64,000 bases of DNA from Maea johnstoni (lineage: Eukaryota; Annelida; Polychaeta; Spionida; Magelonidae): contig OZ012695.1 of NCBI GenBank assembly GCA_963942565.1, positions 8,168,584-8,232,583 of the forward strand, given 5' to 3'. The notes under the pieces were generated by a model. It was not told the DNA's origin. It saw only the letters and a list, made by a program, of their open reading frames with translations, and did no database searches. Position numbers and translations under genes: made by a program. Shown piece after piece: positions 1-11,514 of this stretch. The first letter of the stretch is position 1, and each line of letters starts with the position of its first letter.

Positions 1-314
1 TTAAAACATGTTTTCCCCATGTTCATTTTACCAGGGTAATGGCCTGGCAAATTTACCAAATCAAGCAGGCAATTGCAATGTTGGGAAAATATTTTATGCA
101 AAAATGCTAATCAGAATATTACCAACCACTCTCCTTCAAGTATTTTTAAAAATCATTCCTATTTCAAAATTTATAATCAAAAGTATTATAGATGCAGAAA
201 GCAAGATCTCAAAGAAATTCCTAAGCATGAATGGGTGAAACTGAGTCAAAGTATCATGAGAATCTTATGAGGCACCAAATTACATATATTCTTGCCCTCT
301 TGCCAATTAGCAAT

Positions 315-317
<3 letters not shown>
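1..317. other. left flank of the giant inverted repeat, no feature recognised
   Basis: AT-rich DNA with only short overlapping ORFs. I see no splice-bounded exon, RNA gene or repeat. It is the sequence just outside the left arm and shares nothing obvious with the sequence outside the right arm, as expected for flanking host DNA. Confidence 0.5.

Positions 318-359
<42 letters not shown>
318..359. repeat. (CT)n microsatellite at left terminus
   Basis: About 40 bp of uninterrupted CT directly abut the left arm (CTCTCTAGATGC). The right arm meets GA repeats in mirror orientation, so the dinucleotide may belong to the terminal repeat or may be the target site. Confidence 0.95.
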
Positions 360-360
<1 letters not shown>

Positions 361-536
361 GATGCTCTTCGGTGGTTTATGGGACAGGTGTCCAGCTACA
401 TGCATATGGGGTCCACCCTTTACAGATATGATTACTTCTCTTTCTTTTTCATTTCATATAGAGTCCACCAAGGACAGTTTATATATAGTCTGAAAGTTCA
501 AACTCTCTCCTTATTTTTCGAGATATTTCGAATATA
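360..536. repeat. unique terminal segment of left arm
   Basis: Non-tandem segment of about 175 bp whose reverse complement lies at 21521-21697 with no difference that I can see. It holds the motif TTTATGGGACAGGTGTCCAG and ends where the 74-bp repeats start. If the structure is mobile, this is the likely transposase-binding end. The ORFs crossing it arise from the adjacent CT repeat and I do not consider them genes. Confidence 0.8.
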
Positions 537-1461
537 AAATTGAGATGAGAGTAATTTTTATGGTACCCCAAAAATGAGAGTTTTGATTATGGGGTCTGAG
601 AGTTAATATTGTGGGGACCTTATACGTCCCATATTTTTATGGTAATCTGAGAGTTTGTATTTATGGGGTCTGAGAGTTAATATTGTGGGGACCTTATATG
701 TCCCTTATTTTTATGGTAATCTGAGAGTTTGTATTTATGGGGTCTGAGAGTTAATATTGTGGGGACTTATATGTCCCATATTTTTATGGTAATCTGAGAG
801 TTTGTATTTATGGGCTCTGAGAGTTTCATATTGTGGGGACATTTTGAGATGAGTGAATTAGGTGAGAGAATGACTTAATAAAGAATGAAATTGAGATGAG
901 AGTAATTTCTATGGTACCCCAAAAATGAGAGTTTTGATTATGGGGTCTGAGAGTTAATATTGTGGGGACCTTATACGTCCCATATTTTTATGGTAATCTG
1001 AGAGTTTGTATTTATGGGGTCTGAGAGTTAATATTGTGGGGACCTTATATGTCCCATATTTTTATGGTAATCTGAGAGTTTGTATTTATGGGGTCTGAGA
1101 GTTAATATTGTGGGGACCTTATATGTCCCATATTTTTATGGTAATCTGAGAGTTTGTATTTATGGGCTCTGAGAGTTTCATATTGTGGGGACATTTTGAG
1201 ATGAGTGACTTATGTGAGAGAATGACTTAATAAAGAATGAAATTGAGATGAGAGTAATTTTTATGGTACCCCAAAAATGAGAGTTTTGATTATGGGGTCT
1301 GAGAGTTAATATTGTGGGGACCTTATACGTCCCATATTTTTATGGTAATCTGAGAGTTTGTATTTATGGGGTCTGAGAGTTAATATTGTGGGGACCTTAT
1401 ATGTCCCATATTTTTATGGTAATCTGAGAGTTTGTATTTATGGGGTCTGAGAGTTAATATT
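537..1461. repeat. 74-bp tandem repeat in a 352-bp higher-order repeat, left arm
   Basis: The basic unit begins GGGGTCTGAGAGTTAATATT and recurs every 74 bp (591, 665, 739). Three to four units plus a spacer containing TGAGATGAGAGTAATTT make a 351-352 bp higher-order unit (starts 541, 892, 1244). About 2.6 higher-order units are present. The array stops abruptly at 1461, where the 512-bp satellite begins. The mirrored array is at 21075-21520. Confidence 0.9.
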
Positions 1462-4400
1462 GTTGGTAATTTCTTATAAGTAAAACATGAAATAAGGGTA
1501 AAATTAAGCAGGGAATTGCTACAAATTAGTTTCAGACTGAAAACATAGAGCCTTCTCATGGTAGAAGGTCATTTCAAGGTGAAATCTACAAATTCTGGTC
1601 CTTTTAGCCCCATATTTTTAAAATTGACAATAATGTGTTAAGCAATGTACTTAGTAATCAGTAGAGAATGGAATTTCCTACAGTTTGATGTAAAGAACAT
1701 GAAAATCGGTTACAAAATGGCTGCCGTATGGCCCATTTTATAGTGGGAAAATACCCTAATATGCAGCAAATGAGAGAAACATTTGCTTTTTTGGCAGAAT
1801 TTTTTTGTTTTAGCAGATATCTTGATTCTATTAGTACTAAAACACTCAGAAGAAGACTGTGTAACAGGAAATATCTTCTTTTGTAGCATAAGAGCTTCTT
1901 TTTTCAGTTCAACATGACCTCAGAAACCAAAAAAACTCCTAAAATGACCTTTAGAAAATTTCCAAAAAAATAAAGTTGGTAATTTCTTATAAGTAAAACA
2001 TGAAATACGGGTAAAATTAAGCAGGGAATTGCAACAAATTAGTTTCAGGCTGAAAACATAGAGCCTTCTCATGGTAGAAGGTCATTTCAAGGTGAAATCT
2101 ACAAATTCTGGTTCTTTTAGCCCCATATCTTAAAAATTGAGAATAATTTGTTAAGCAATGTACTTAAAATTATTAGGGAATAGAATTCCCTACAATTTGA
2201 TGTATAGAACACGAAAATCGGTTACAAAATGGCTGCCGTATGGCCCATTTTATAGTGGGAAAATACCCTAATATGGAGCAAATGAGAGAAACATTTGCTT
2301 TTTTGGAAGATTTTTTTTGTTTTAGCATATATCTTGATTCTATTAGTGCTAAAATACTCAGAAGAAGACTGTGTAACAGGAAATATCTTCATTTGTAGCA
2401 TAAGAGCTTATTTTTTCAGTTCTACATGACCTCAGAAACCAAAAAAACTCCTAAAATGACCTTTAGAAAATTTCCAAAAACATAAAGTTGGTTATTTCTT
2501 ATAAGTAAAACATGAAATAAGGGTAGAATTAAGCAGGGAATTGCAACAAATTAGTTTCAGGCTGAAAACATAGAGCCTTCTCATGGTAGAAGGTCATTTC
2601 AAGGTGAAATCTACAAATTCTGGTTCTTTTAGCCCCATATCTTAAAAATTGACAATAATTTGTTAAGCAATGTACTTAAAATTATTAGGGAATAGAATTC
2701 CCTACAATTTGATGTATAGAACATGAAAATCGGTTACAAAATGGCTGCCGTATGGCGCATTTTATAGTGGGAAAATACCCTAATATGCAGCAAATGAGAG
2801 AAACATTTGCTTTTTTGGCAGATTTTTTTAGTTTTAGCATATATCTTGATTCTATTAGTGCTAAAATACTCAGAAGAAGACTGTGTAACAGGAAATATCT
2901 TCATTTGTAGCATAAGAGCTTATTTTTTCAGTTCTACATGACCTCAGAAACCAAAAAAACTCCTAAAATGACCTTTAGAAAATTTCCAAAAACATAAAGT
3001 TGGTTATTTTTTATAAGTAAAACATGAAATAAGGGTAGAATTAAGCAGGGAATTGCAACAAATTAGTTTCAGGCTAAAAAAATAGAGCCTTCTCCTGGTA
3101 CGAGGTCATTTCAAGGTGAAATCTACAAATTCTGGTCCTTATAGCCCCATATTTTTAAAATTGACAATAATTTGTTAGCAATGTACTTAGTAATCAGTAG
3201 AGAATGGGATTCCCTACAATTTGATGTATAGAACATGAAAATCGGTTACAAAATGGCTGCCGTACGGCGCATTTTATAGTGGGAAAATACCCTAATATGC
3301 AGCAAATGAGAGAAACATTTGCTTTTTTGGCAGTTTTTTTTTGTTTTAGCATATATCTTGATTCTATTAGTGCTAAAATACTCAGAAGAAGACTGTGTAA
3401 CAGGAAATATCTTCTTTTGTAGCATAAGAGTTTCTTTTTTCAGTTCTACATGACCTCAGAAACCCAAAAAACTCCTAAAATGACCTTTAGAAAATTTCCA
3501 AAAACATAAAGTTGGTTATTTCTTATAAGTAAAACATGAAATAAGGGTCGAATTAAGCAGGGAATTGCAACAAATTAGTTTCAGGCTGAAAAAATAGAGC
3601 CTTCTCCTGGTACAAGGTCATTTCAAGGTGAAATCTACAAATTCTGGTCCTTTTAGCCCCATATTTTTAAAATTGACAATAATGTGTTAAGCAATGTACT
3701 TAGTAATCAGTAGAGAATGGAATTTCCTACAGTTTGATGTATAGAACATGAAAATCGGTTACAAAATGGCTGCCGTATGGCCCATTTTATAGTGGGAAAA
3801 TACCCTAATATGCAGCAAATTAGAGAAACATTTGCTTTTTTGGCAGAATTTTTTTGTTTTGCCAGATATCTTGATTATATTAGCCCTTATCCTGCTGTGA
3901 AACCTATGAGCACTGCTGCACACCACAACAATTGTTGTGGTTAGCAGGATAAGGGTTAGTACTAAAATACTCAGAAGAAGACTGTGTAACAGGAAATATC
4001 TTCATTTGTAGCATAAGAGCTTCTTTTTTCAGTTCAACATGACCTCAGAAACCCAAAAAACTCCTAAAATGACCTTTAGAAAATTTCCAAAAAAATAAAG
4101 TTGGTAATTTCTTATAAGTAAAACATGAAATAAGGGTAAAATTAAGCAGGGAATTGCAAGAAATTAGTTTCAGGCTGAAAACATAGAGCCTTCTCATGGT
4201 AGAAGGTCATTTCAAGGTGAAATCTACAAATTCTGGTTCTTTTAGCCCCATATCTTTCAAATTGACAATAATTTGTTAAGCAATGTACTTAAAATTATTA
4301 GGGAATAGAATTCCCTACAATTTGATGTATAGAACATGAAAATCGGTTACAAAATGGCTGCCTTATGGCCTATTTTATAGTGGGAAAATACCCTAATATG

Positions 4401-5394
4401 GAGCAAATGAAGGAAACATTTGCTTTTTTGGCAGAATTTTTTTGTTTTAGCATATATCTTAATTCTATTAGTGCTAAAATACTCAGAAGAAGACTGTGTA
4501 ACAGGAAATATCTTCATTTGTAGCATAAGAGTTTCTTTTTTCAGTTCTACATGACCTCAGAAACCAAAAAAACTCCTAAAATGACCTTTAGAAAATTTCC
4601 AAAAACATAAAGTTGGTTATTTCTTATAAGTAAAACATGAAATAAGGGTAGAATTAAGCAGGGAATTGCAACAAATTAGTTTCAGGCTAAAAAAATAGAG
4701 CCTTCTCCTGGTATAAGGTCATTTCAAGGTGAAATCTACAAATTCTGGTCCTTAAAGCCCCATATTTTTAAAATTGACAATAATTTGTTAAGCAATGTAC
4801 CTAGTAATCAGTAGAGAATGGAATTCCCTACAATTTGATGTATAGAACATGAAAATTGGTTACAAAATGGCTGCCGTATGGCCCATTTTATAGTGGGAAA
4901 ATACCCTAATATGCAGCAAATGAGAGAAACATTTGCTTTTTTGGCAGAATTTTTTTGTTTTAGCAGATATCTTGATTCTATTAGTACTAAAATACTCAGA
5001 AGAAGACTGTGTAACAGGAAATATCTTCATTTGTAGCATAAGAGCTTCTTTTTTCAGTTCAACATGACCTCAGAAACCCAAAAAACTCCTAAAATGACCT
5101 TTAGAAAATTTCCCAAAAAATAAAGTTGGTAATTTCTTATAAGTAAAACATGAAATAAGGGTAAAATTAAGCAGGGAATTGCAACAAATTAGTTTCAGGC
5201 TGAAAACATAGAGCCTTCTCATGGTAGAAGGTCATTTCAAGGTGAAATCTCAAATTCTGGTTCTTTTAGCCCCATATTTTCAGAATTAACAATAATTTGT
5301 TAATCAATGTACCTAGTAATCATTAGGGAATAGAATTCCCTACAATTTGATGTATAGAACATGAAAATCGGTTACAAAATGGTAGCCGTATGGC
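1462..5394. repeat. 512-bp satellite array, left arm (7 complete periods plus a partial)
   Basis: Units start GTTGGTWATTTCTTATAAG at 1462, 1975, 2487, 2999, 3511, 4100, 4612 and 5125, spaced 512-513 bp except for one 589-bp interval that contains a 72-bp insertion. Each unit has the box CAAAATGGCTGCCGTATGGC. Variants recur every four units, for example CTACAGTTTGATG near 1680 and near 3729. The last unit ends at about 5394 in the 541-bp units. It is non-coding; ORFs of 60-85 codons recur only because the unit does. Confidence 0.95.
3884..3955. mobile_element. 72-bp palindromic MITE, TTAG target duplication
   Basis: One copy of the 512-bp unit is interrupted by a 72-bp insert starting CCCTTATCCTGCT and ending with the exact complement AGCAGGATAAGGG. 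TTAG flanks it on both sides (3880-3883 and 3956-3959), while uninterrupted units read TATTAGTACTAAAAT. The 13-bp TIR, CCCT end and 4-bp TTAN duplication resemble piggyBac-type miniature elements, though piggyBac normally uses TTAA. The superfamily is inference. Confidence 0.8.
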
Positions 5395-6480
5395 TAAAGA
5401 ACATAATTAACCATTATAGAGTATGACAGAGCACTTGGCAGAGGCTTTGATTTAAAGAAAAACATCTCTGTAAAAACTGATATTATGCCTACATACTACC
5501 TTTGACATGTTGTTATTATTTCCAGAAGCATACTGCCATAGAGATATCCATTAAAAAGTTATATATCACTCAACATTGAAAAAATTGGTATATTTTCATG
5601 AAATATGTCATTTTTACACTATTTGCCTGACTTCACTGATAGCTACTGAATCCAAATTACGTTCTAGGAGGCTGAGATTTTTCTTGTTGCTCTACAACCT
5701 GTCTGTCTAGTGTATTAGGTCATTAGTTGTTCACAGAATTGCTTAATTTCAGAATTTGGACACGACAAGTTTTTGAAAAAACCCGAATATTGGCAAAATA
5801 TGGGTTTCTTGATAATTAAGTCAACAAATATCAATAATATGGTATAGAAAGTAATAAGAAAGTTATAGAAAATAGGATTCCCTACAATTTGGTGTATGGA
5901 ACATGAAAACTGGAAACAAAATGGCTGCCGTATGGCTGAAAAACTAATTCCCCATCATAAAGTATAGGGGATAACCTGACAAGTGATGTGATTTGAAGTA
6001 AACACTGTTTGTACAAGGTGATGTTATGCCTACCTACTCCTTTTGATATGTCGTAATCTTTTCCTGAAGTATTTTACCATATGGTTTTCCATTAAAAAGT
6101 TATATATCAATGGCCATTGTAAAATATGGTCTATTTCAATCTAATATGTCGATTTTACACTTTTATCCTTACTTCAATGATAGCTACTGAGGCCAAATTG
6201 CATCCTAGGAGTCTGAGATTTTTCTTGGTGCTCTGCAACATGTCTGTCTAATGTATCAGGACATATATTGGTGGAAGAATTGCCTAATTTCAAAATTTGG
6301 ACACGACAAGTTTTCAAAAAACCCGAAAAAGAGCAAAATATGGGTTTCTTGATGACTAAGTCATTAACTATCAATAATATGTTATAGAAAGTAATTAGAA
6401 AGTTATAGGGAATTGCTTTCCCTACAATTTGGTATATAGTACATGATAATTGGACACAAAATGGCTGCCTTATAGCTTAA
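5395..6480. repeat. two diverged 541-bp units, left arm
   Basis: The motif TTCCCTACAATTTG recurs at 5336, 5878 and 6418, a period of 540-542 bp. Each repeat ends with the same GGAAACAAAATGGCTGCCG-type box as the 512-bp satellite, but the rest differs (blocks with TAGCTACTGAATCCAAATTA and ACACGACAAGTTTT). These units appear to be an older relative of the 512-bp satellite. The mirrored copy is at 11515-12600. Confidence 0.85.
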
Positions 6481-7083
6481 AAACTATCCCAAGGAGCACT
6501 TTCGGGGTCTGAAATACCTGAAATAAGAGTACCTTTGACCCCTTGTAACAAAAGAATGAGAATTTTTATGCCTTAAATGCACCCAAATTCCTTTAGAACA
6601 TGTCCTAAGGAAGAGTTATTCATAACTATCTTTACAATTTCCTGCAACAATAAACATAAGAATAATCATTAAAAGGTGCTGCTTATAGTTACCTCAGGGG
6701 TAAGAAATACAGCCACCATGGGCTCAAGGTTCTAATAGGGGTACTTCAAGGCCCACTAAGAGGCTCAGATGCCACAGGAACCCCCCACCTAAGGTAGATA
6801 ACTCTTCAGAAGGGTCTAGTGAAGAGTTATATGAAGTTTGGGATTAATAATGGGCCTATGGACTTTAATCAAAGTAAGCCTAATTCTAGGTATTTCAGTC
6901 GCGACATCAATAAGTCCTTGGCCTTGACAGGTCAACTTTTACCCTTCATAACTTAATCCATAGGCACTCTATTAAGCCCAAACTTCATATAACTCTTTAT
7001 AAGACCCTTCTAGAGAGTAATCCATCTTAGATAGGGGGTTCCTGTGGCATTTGAGCCTCTTAGTGGGCCTTGAAGTACCCCTA
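6481..7083. repeat. inner left arm: transition segment and two opposed 402-type fragments
   Basis: After the last 541-type box comes about 200 bp of arm-specific sequence. Then a forward fragment of the 402-bp unit runs from about 6690 to 6865, and a reversed fragment from about 6866 to 7083. The switch lies at the near-palindrome ACTTTAATCAAAGT. The same switch is mirrored at about 11131, so it predates, or was copied with, the arm duplication. Confidence 0.75.
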
Positions 7084-10000
7084 ATAGAGGGCCTATGGAT
7101 TAAGTTATGAAGGGTAAAAGTTGACCTGTCAAGGCCAAGGACTTATTGATGTCGCGACTGAAATACATAGAATTAGGCTTACTTTGACCCCTCATAACTA
7201 GAGAATGAGAGTAGTTATGCCTTAAATTGACCCAAATTCCTTTAGAAAATGTCCTACGGAAGAGTTATTCATAACTTAATAGGGCTTATATCAGTAGGGG
7301 GCCTCAGGAAAAGATTTAGAAGTTTGTACATCCAAGGGGTAAAAAATACAGCCACCACAGGCTCGAGGTTCGAATAGGGGTACTTCAAGGCCCACTAAGA
7401 GGCTCAAATGCCACAGGAACCCCCAACCTAAGGTGGGTCACTCTTTAGAAGGGTCTAATGAAGAGTTATATGAAGTTTGGGCTTAATAGAGGGCCTATGG
7501 ATTAAGTTATGAAGGGTAAAAGTTGACCTGTCAAGGCCAAGGACTTATTGATGTCGCGACTGAAATACCTAGAATTAGGCTTACTTTGACCCCTCATAAC
7601 TAGAGAATGAGAGTAGTTATGCCTTAAATGGACCCAAATTCCTTTGGAACATGTCCTAAGGAAGAGTTATTCATAGCTTAATAGGGCCTATATCAGTAGG
7701 GGGCCTCAGGAAAAATTTTAGAAGTTTGGACATCCAAGGGGTAAGAAATACAGCCCCTGCGGGCTCAAGGTTCGAATAGGGGTACTTCAAGGCCCACTAA
7801 GAGGCTCAAATGCCACAGGAACCTCCCACCTAAGGTAGATAACCTTTCAGAAGGGTCTAATAAAGAGTTATAAGAAGTCTGGGCTTAATAGAGGGCCTAT
7901 GGATTAAGTTATGAAGGGTAAAAGTTGACCTGTCAAGGCCAAGGACTTATTGATGTCGCGACTGAAATACCTGGAATTAGGCTTACTTTGACCCCTCATA
8001 ACTAGAGAATGAGAGTAGTTATGCCTTAAGGCTGTGATGCTGGTGACACTCTCAAAATAAGACAACTCCTAGTTTAGCACTCCTGTACCCTTTCTAACAA
8101 TAGATATCTAATCCCTGAGGTCTTGGTGTTTCAAATATAAGTTTTCTTTAACTTACCTGCTTGAGCTGACCTCAATACAAACACGGTTTCAATTTTACAG
8201 TGTTTAACCTCAAATGAGGTTTTCTTGATCAATAAAGGTTCATTTGATTTATAAATACCATACATGTCTGCTAAATATACTAGGCTAGGGCAACTGAAAG
8301 CCAAATTTGGAGTTCCTGCAAGAGAATACCTTACAGCACGCGATTTTGGTGGAAACTTTACTTACGAAAGTAGGTCAATATGGCTGTCCATTGTGACCTG
8401 ATTGTGACCTACTTTCTTGGGTAAAAATTTCCACCAAAATCGCATGCTGTAAGGTATTCTCTTGCAGGAACTCCAAATTTGGCTTTCAGTTGCCCTAGCC
8501 TAATATATTTAGCAGACATGTATGGTATTTTAAAATCAAATGAACCTTTATTGATCGAGAAAACCTCATTTGAGGTAAAACACTGTAAAATTGAAACTGT
8601 GTTTGTATTGAGGTCAGCTCAAGCATGTAAGTTAAAAAAAACTTATATTTGAAACACCAAGACCTCAGGGATTAGATATCTATTGTTAGAAAGGGTACAG
8701 GAGTGCTAAACTAGGAGTTGTCTTATTTTGAGTGTGTCACCAGCATCACAGCCTTAAATGGACCCAAATTCCTTTAGAACATGTCCTTAGGAAGAGTTAA
8801 TCATAACTTAATAGGGCCTAAATTAGTAAGGGGCCTCAGGAAAATTTTTAGAAGTTTGGACATCCAAGGGGTAAGAAATACAGCCACCGCTTGCTCAAGG
8901 TTCGAATAGGGGTACTTCAAGGCCCACTAAGAGGCTCAAATGCCACAGGAACCCCCCACCTGAGATAGATAACTCTTTGGAAGGGTCTAATGAAGAGTTA
9001 TATGAAGTGTGGGCTTAATAGATGGCCTATGGATTAAGTTATGAAGGGTAAAAGTTGACCTGTCAAGGCCAAGGACTTATTGATGTCGCGACTGAAATAC
9101 CTAGAATTAGGCTTACTTTGACCCCTCATAACTAGATAATGAGAGTAGTTATGCCCTAAATGGAACCAGATTCCTTTAGAAAATGTCTTAAGGAAGAGTT
9201 ATTCATAACCTTATAAGGCCTATATCAGTAGGGGGCCTCAGGAAAAATTTTAGAAGTTTGGACATCCAAGGGGTAAGAAATACAGCCATCGCGGGCTCAA
9301 GGTTCGAATAGGGGTACTTCAAGGCCCACTAAGAGGCTCAAATGCCACAGGAACCCCCCACCTAAGATAGATTACTCTTTAGAAGGGTCTTATGAAGGGT
9401 TATATGAAGTTTGGGCTTAATAGAGGGCCTATGGATTAAGTTATGAAGGGTAAAAATTGACCTGTCAAGGCCAAGGACTTATTGATGTCGCGACTGAAAT
9501 ACCTAGAATTAGGCTTACTTTGACCCCTCATAACTAGAGAATGAGAGTAGTTATGCCTTAAATGGAACCAAATTCCGTTAGAGCATGTCCGAAGGAAGAG
9601 TTATTCATAATTTAATAGGGCCTATATCAGTAGGGGGCCTCAGGAAAAAAATTAGAAGTTTGGACATCCAAGGGGTAAGAAATACAGCCATCGCGGGCTC
9701 AAGGTTCGAATAGGGGTACTTCAAGGCCCACTAAGAGGCTCAAATGCCACAGGAACCCCCTACCTAAGATGGATAACTCTTTAGAAGGGTCTAATAATGA
9801 GTTATATGATGTTTGGGCTCAAAAGAGGGCCTATGGATTAAGTTATGAAGGGTAAAAGTTGACCTGTCAAGGCCAAGGACTTATTGATGTCGCGACTGAA
9901 ATACCTAGAATTAGGCTTACTTTGACCCCTCATAACTAGAGAATGAGAGTAGTTATGCCTTAAATGGACCCAAATTCCTTTAGAACATGTCCTTAGGAAG

Positions 10001-11130
10001 AGTTAATCATAACTTAATAGGGCCTAAATTAGTAAGGGGCCTCAGGAAATTTTTTAGAAGTTTGGACATCCAAGGGGTAAGAAATACAGCCACCGCGGGC
10101 TCAAGGTTCGAATAGGGGTACTTCAAGGCCCACCACGAGGCTCAAATGCCACAGGTACCCCCCACCTAAGATAGATAACTCTTTAGAAGGGTCTTATGAA
10201 GGGTTATATGAAGTTTGGGCTTAATAGAGTGCCTATGGATTAAGTTATGAAGGGTAAAAGTTGACCTGTCAAGGCCAAGGACTTATTGATGTCGCGACTG
10301 AAATACCTAGAATTAGGCTTATTTTGACACCTCATAACTAGAGAATGAGAGTAGTTATGCCTTAAATGGAACAAAATTCCTTTAGAACATATCCTAAGAA
10401 GGAGTTATTCATAACTTAATAGGGCCTATATCAGTAGGGGGCCTCAGGAGAAATTTTAGAAGTTTGGACATCCAAGGGGTAAGAAATACAGCCACCGCGG
10501 GCTCAAGGTTCAAATAGGGGTATTTCAAGGCCCACTAAGAGGCTCAAATGTCACAGGAATCCCCCACCTAAGATAGATAACTCTTCAGAAGGGTCTAATG
10601 AAGAGTTATATGAAGTTTGGGCGTAATAGAGGGCCTATGGATTAAGTTATGAAGGGTAAAAGTTGACCTGTCAAGGCCAAGGACTTATTGATGTCGCGAC
10701 TGAAATACCTAGAATTAGGCTTACTTTGACCCCTCATAACTAGAGAATGAGAGTAGTTATGCCTTAAATGGACCCAAATTCCTTTAGAACATGTCCTGAA
10801 AAAGGGTTATTCATAATTTAATAGGGCCTATATCAGTAGGGGGCCTCAGGAAAAATTTTAGAAGTTTGGACATCCAAGGGGTAAGAAATACAGCCACCGC
10901 AGCTCAAGGTTCGAATAGGGGTACTTCAAGGCCCACTAAGAGGCTCAAATGCCACAGGAACCCCCTATCTAAGATGGATTACTCTCTAGAAGGGTCTTAT
11001 AAAGAGTTATATGAAGTTTGGGCTTAATAGAGTGCCTATGGATTAAGTTATGAAGGGTAAAAGTTGACCTGTCAAGGCCAAGGACTTATTGATGTCGCGA
11101 CTGAAATACCTAGAATTAGGCTTACTTTGA
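7084..11130. repeat. 402-bp satellite array (loop of the giant inverted repeat)
   Basis: The anchor GTCGCGACTG occurs at 7151, 7553, 7955, 9085, 9487, 9889, 10291, 10693 and 11094. Spacing is 401-402 bp except for one interval lengthened by a 724-bp MITE plus its 4-bp duplication. The unit holds GACCTGTCAAGGCCAAGG and AATAGGGGTACTTCAAGG. Units share one orientation. The last one, from about 10916, is matched by the reversed fragment in the left arm and so belongs to the right arm. No coding potential is seen. Confidence 0.95.
8030..8753. mobile_element. 724-bp foldback MITE with TTAA target duplication
   Basis: Begins GGCTGTGATGCTGGTGACAC and ends with its complement GTGTCACCAGCATCACAGCC. 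The two halves are inverted copies of about 340 bp around a short centre near 8390. TTAA flanks it at 8026-8029 and 8754-8757, while uninterrupted 402-bp units read ATGCCTTAAATGG. A TTAA duplication is typical of piggyBac and Kolobok superfamilies. The GGC start fits neither firmly, so I leave it as a TTAA-class non-autonomous element. No ORF. Confidence 0.9.
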
Positions 11131-11514
11131 TTAAAGTCCATAGGCCCATTATTAAGCCCAAACTTCATATAACTCTTCATTAGACCCTTCTGAAGAGTTA
11201 TCTACCTTAGGTGGGGGGTTCCTGTGGCATCTGAGCCTCTTAGTGGGCCTTGAAGTACCCCTATTAGAACCTTGAGCCCATGGTGGCTGTATTTCTTACC
11301 CCTGAGGTAACTATAAGCAGCACCTTTTAATGATTATTCTTATGTTTATTGTTGCAGGAAATTGTAAAGATAGTTATGAATAACTCTTCCTTAGGACATG
11401 TTCTAAAGGAATTTGGGTGCATTTAAGGCATAAAAATTCTCATTCTTTTGTTACAAGGGGTCAAAGGTACTCTTATTTCAGGTATTTCAGACCCCGAAAG
11501 TGCTCCTTGGGATA
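11131..11514. repeat. inner right arm, mirror of 6481-6866
   Basis: Reverse complement of the left-arm transition segment, including TTAGTGGGCCTTGAAGTACC and the stretch leading to GGCAGCCATTTTGTG. The match to the left arm is very close. Confidence 0.85.

Noticed and set aside
1462-5394. Regular repeats considered as a CRISPR-like or rDNA array
   Set aside because: Units are 512 bp with no unique spacers, in a eukaryotic context, and there is no resemblance to rRNA.
7084-11130. B-box-like word AGGTTCGAATAGGGG in each 402-bp unit, suggesting tRNA genes
   Set aside because: No A box at the right spacing and no clover-leaf. The word breaks the B-box consensus at its end.
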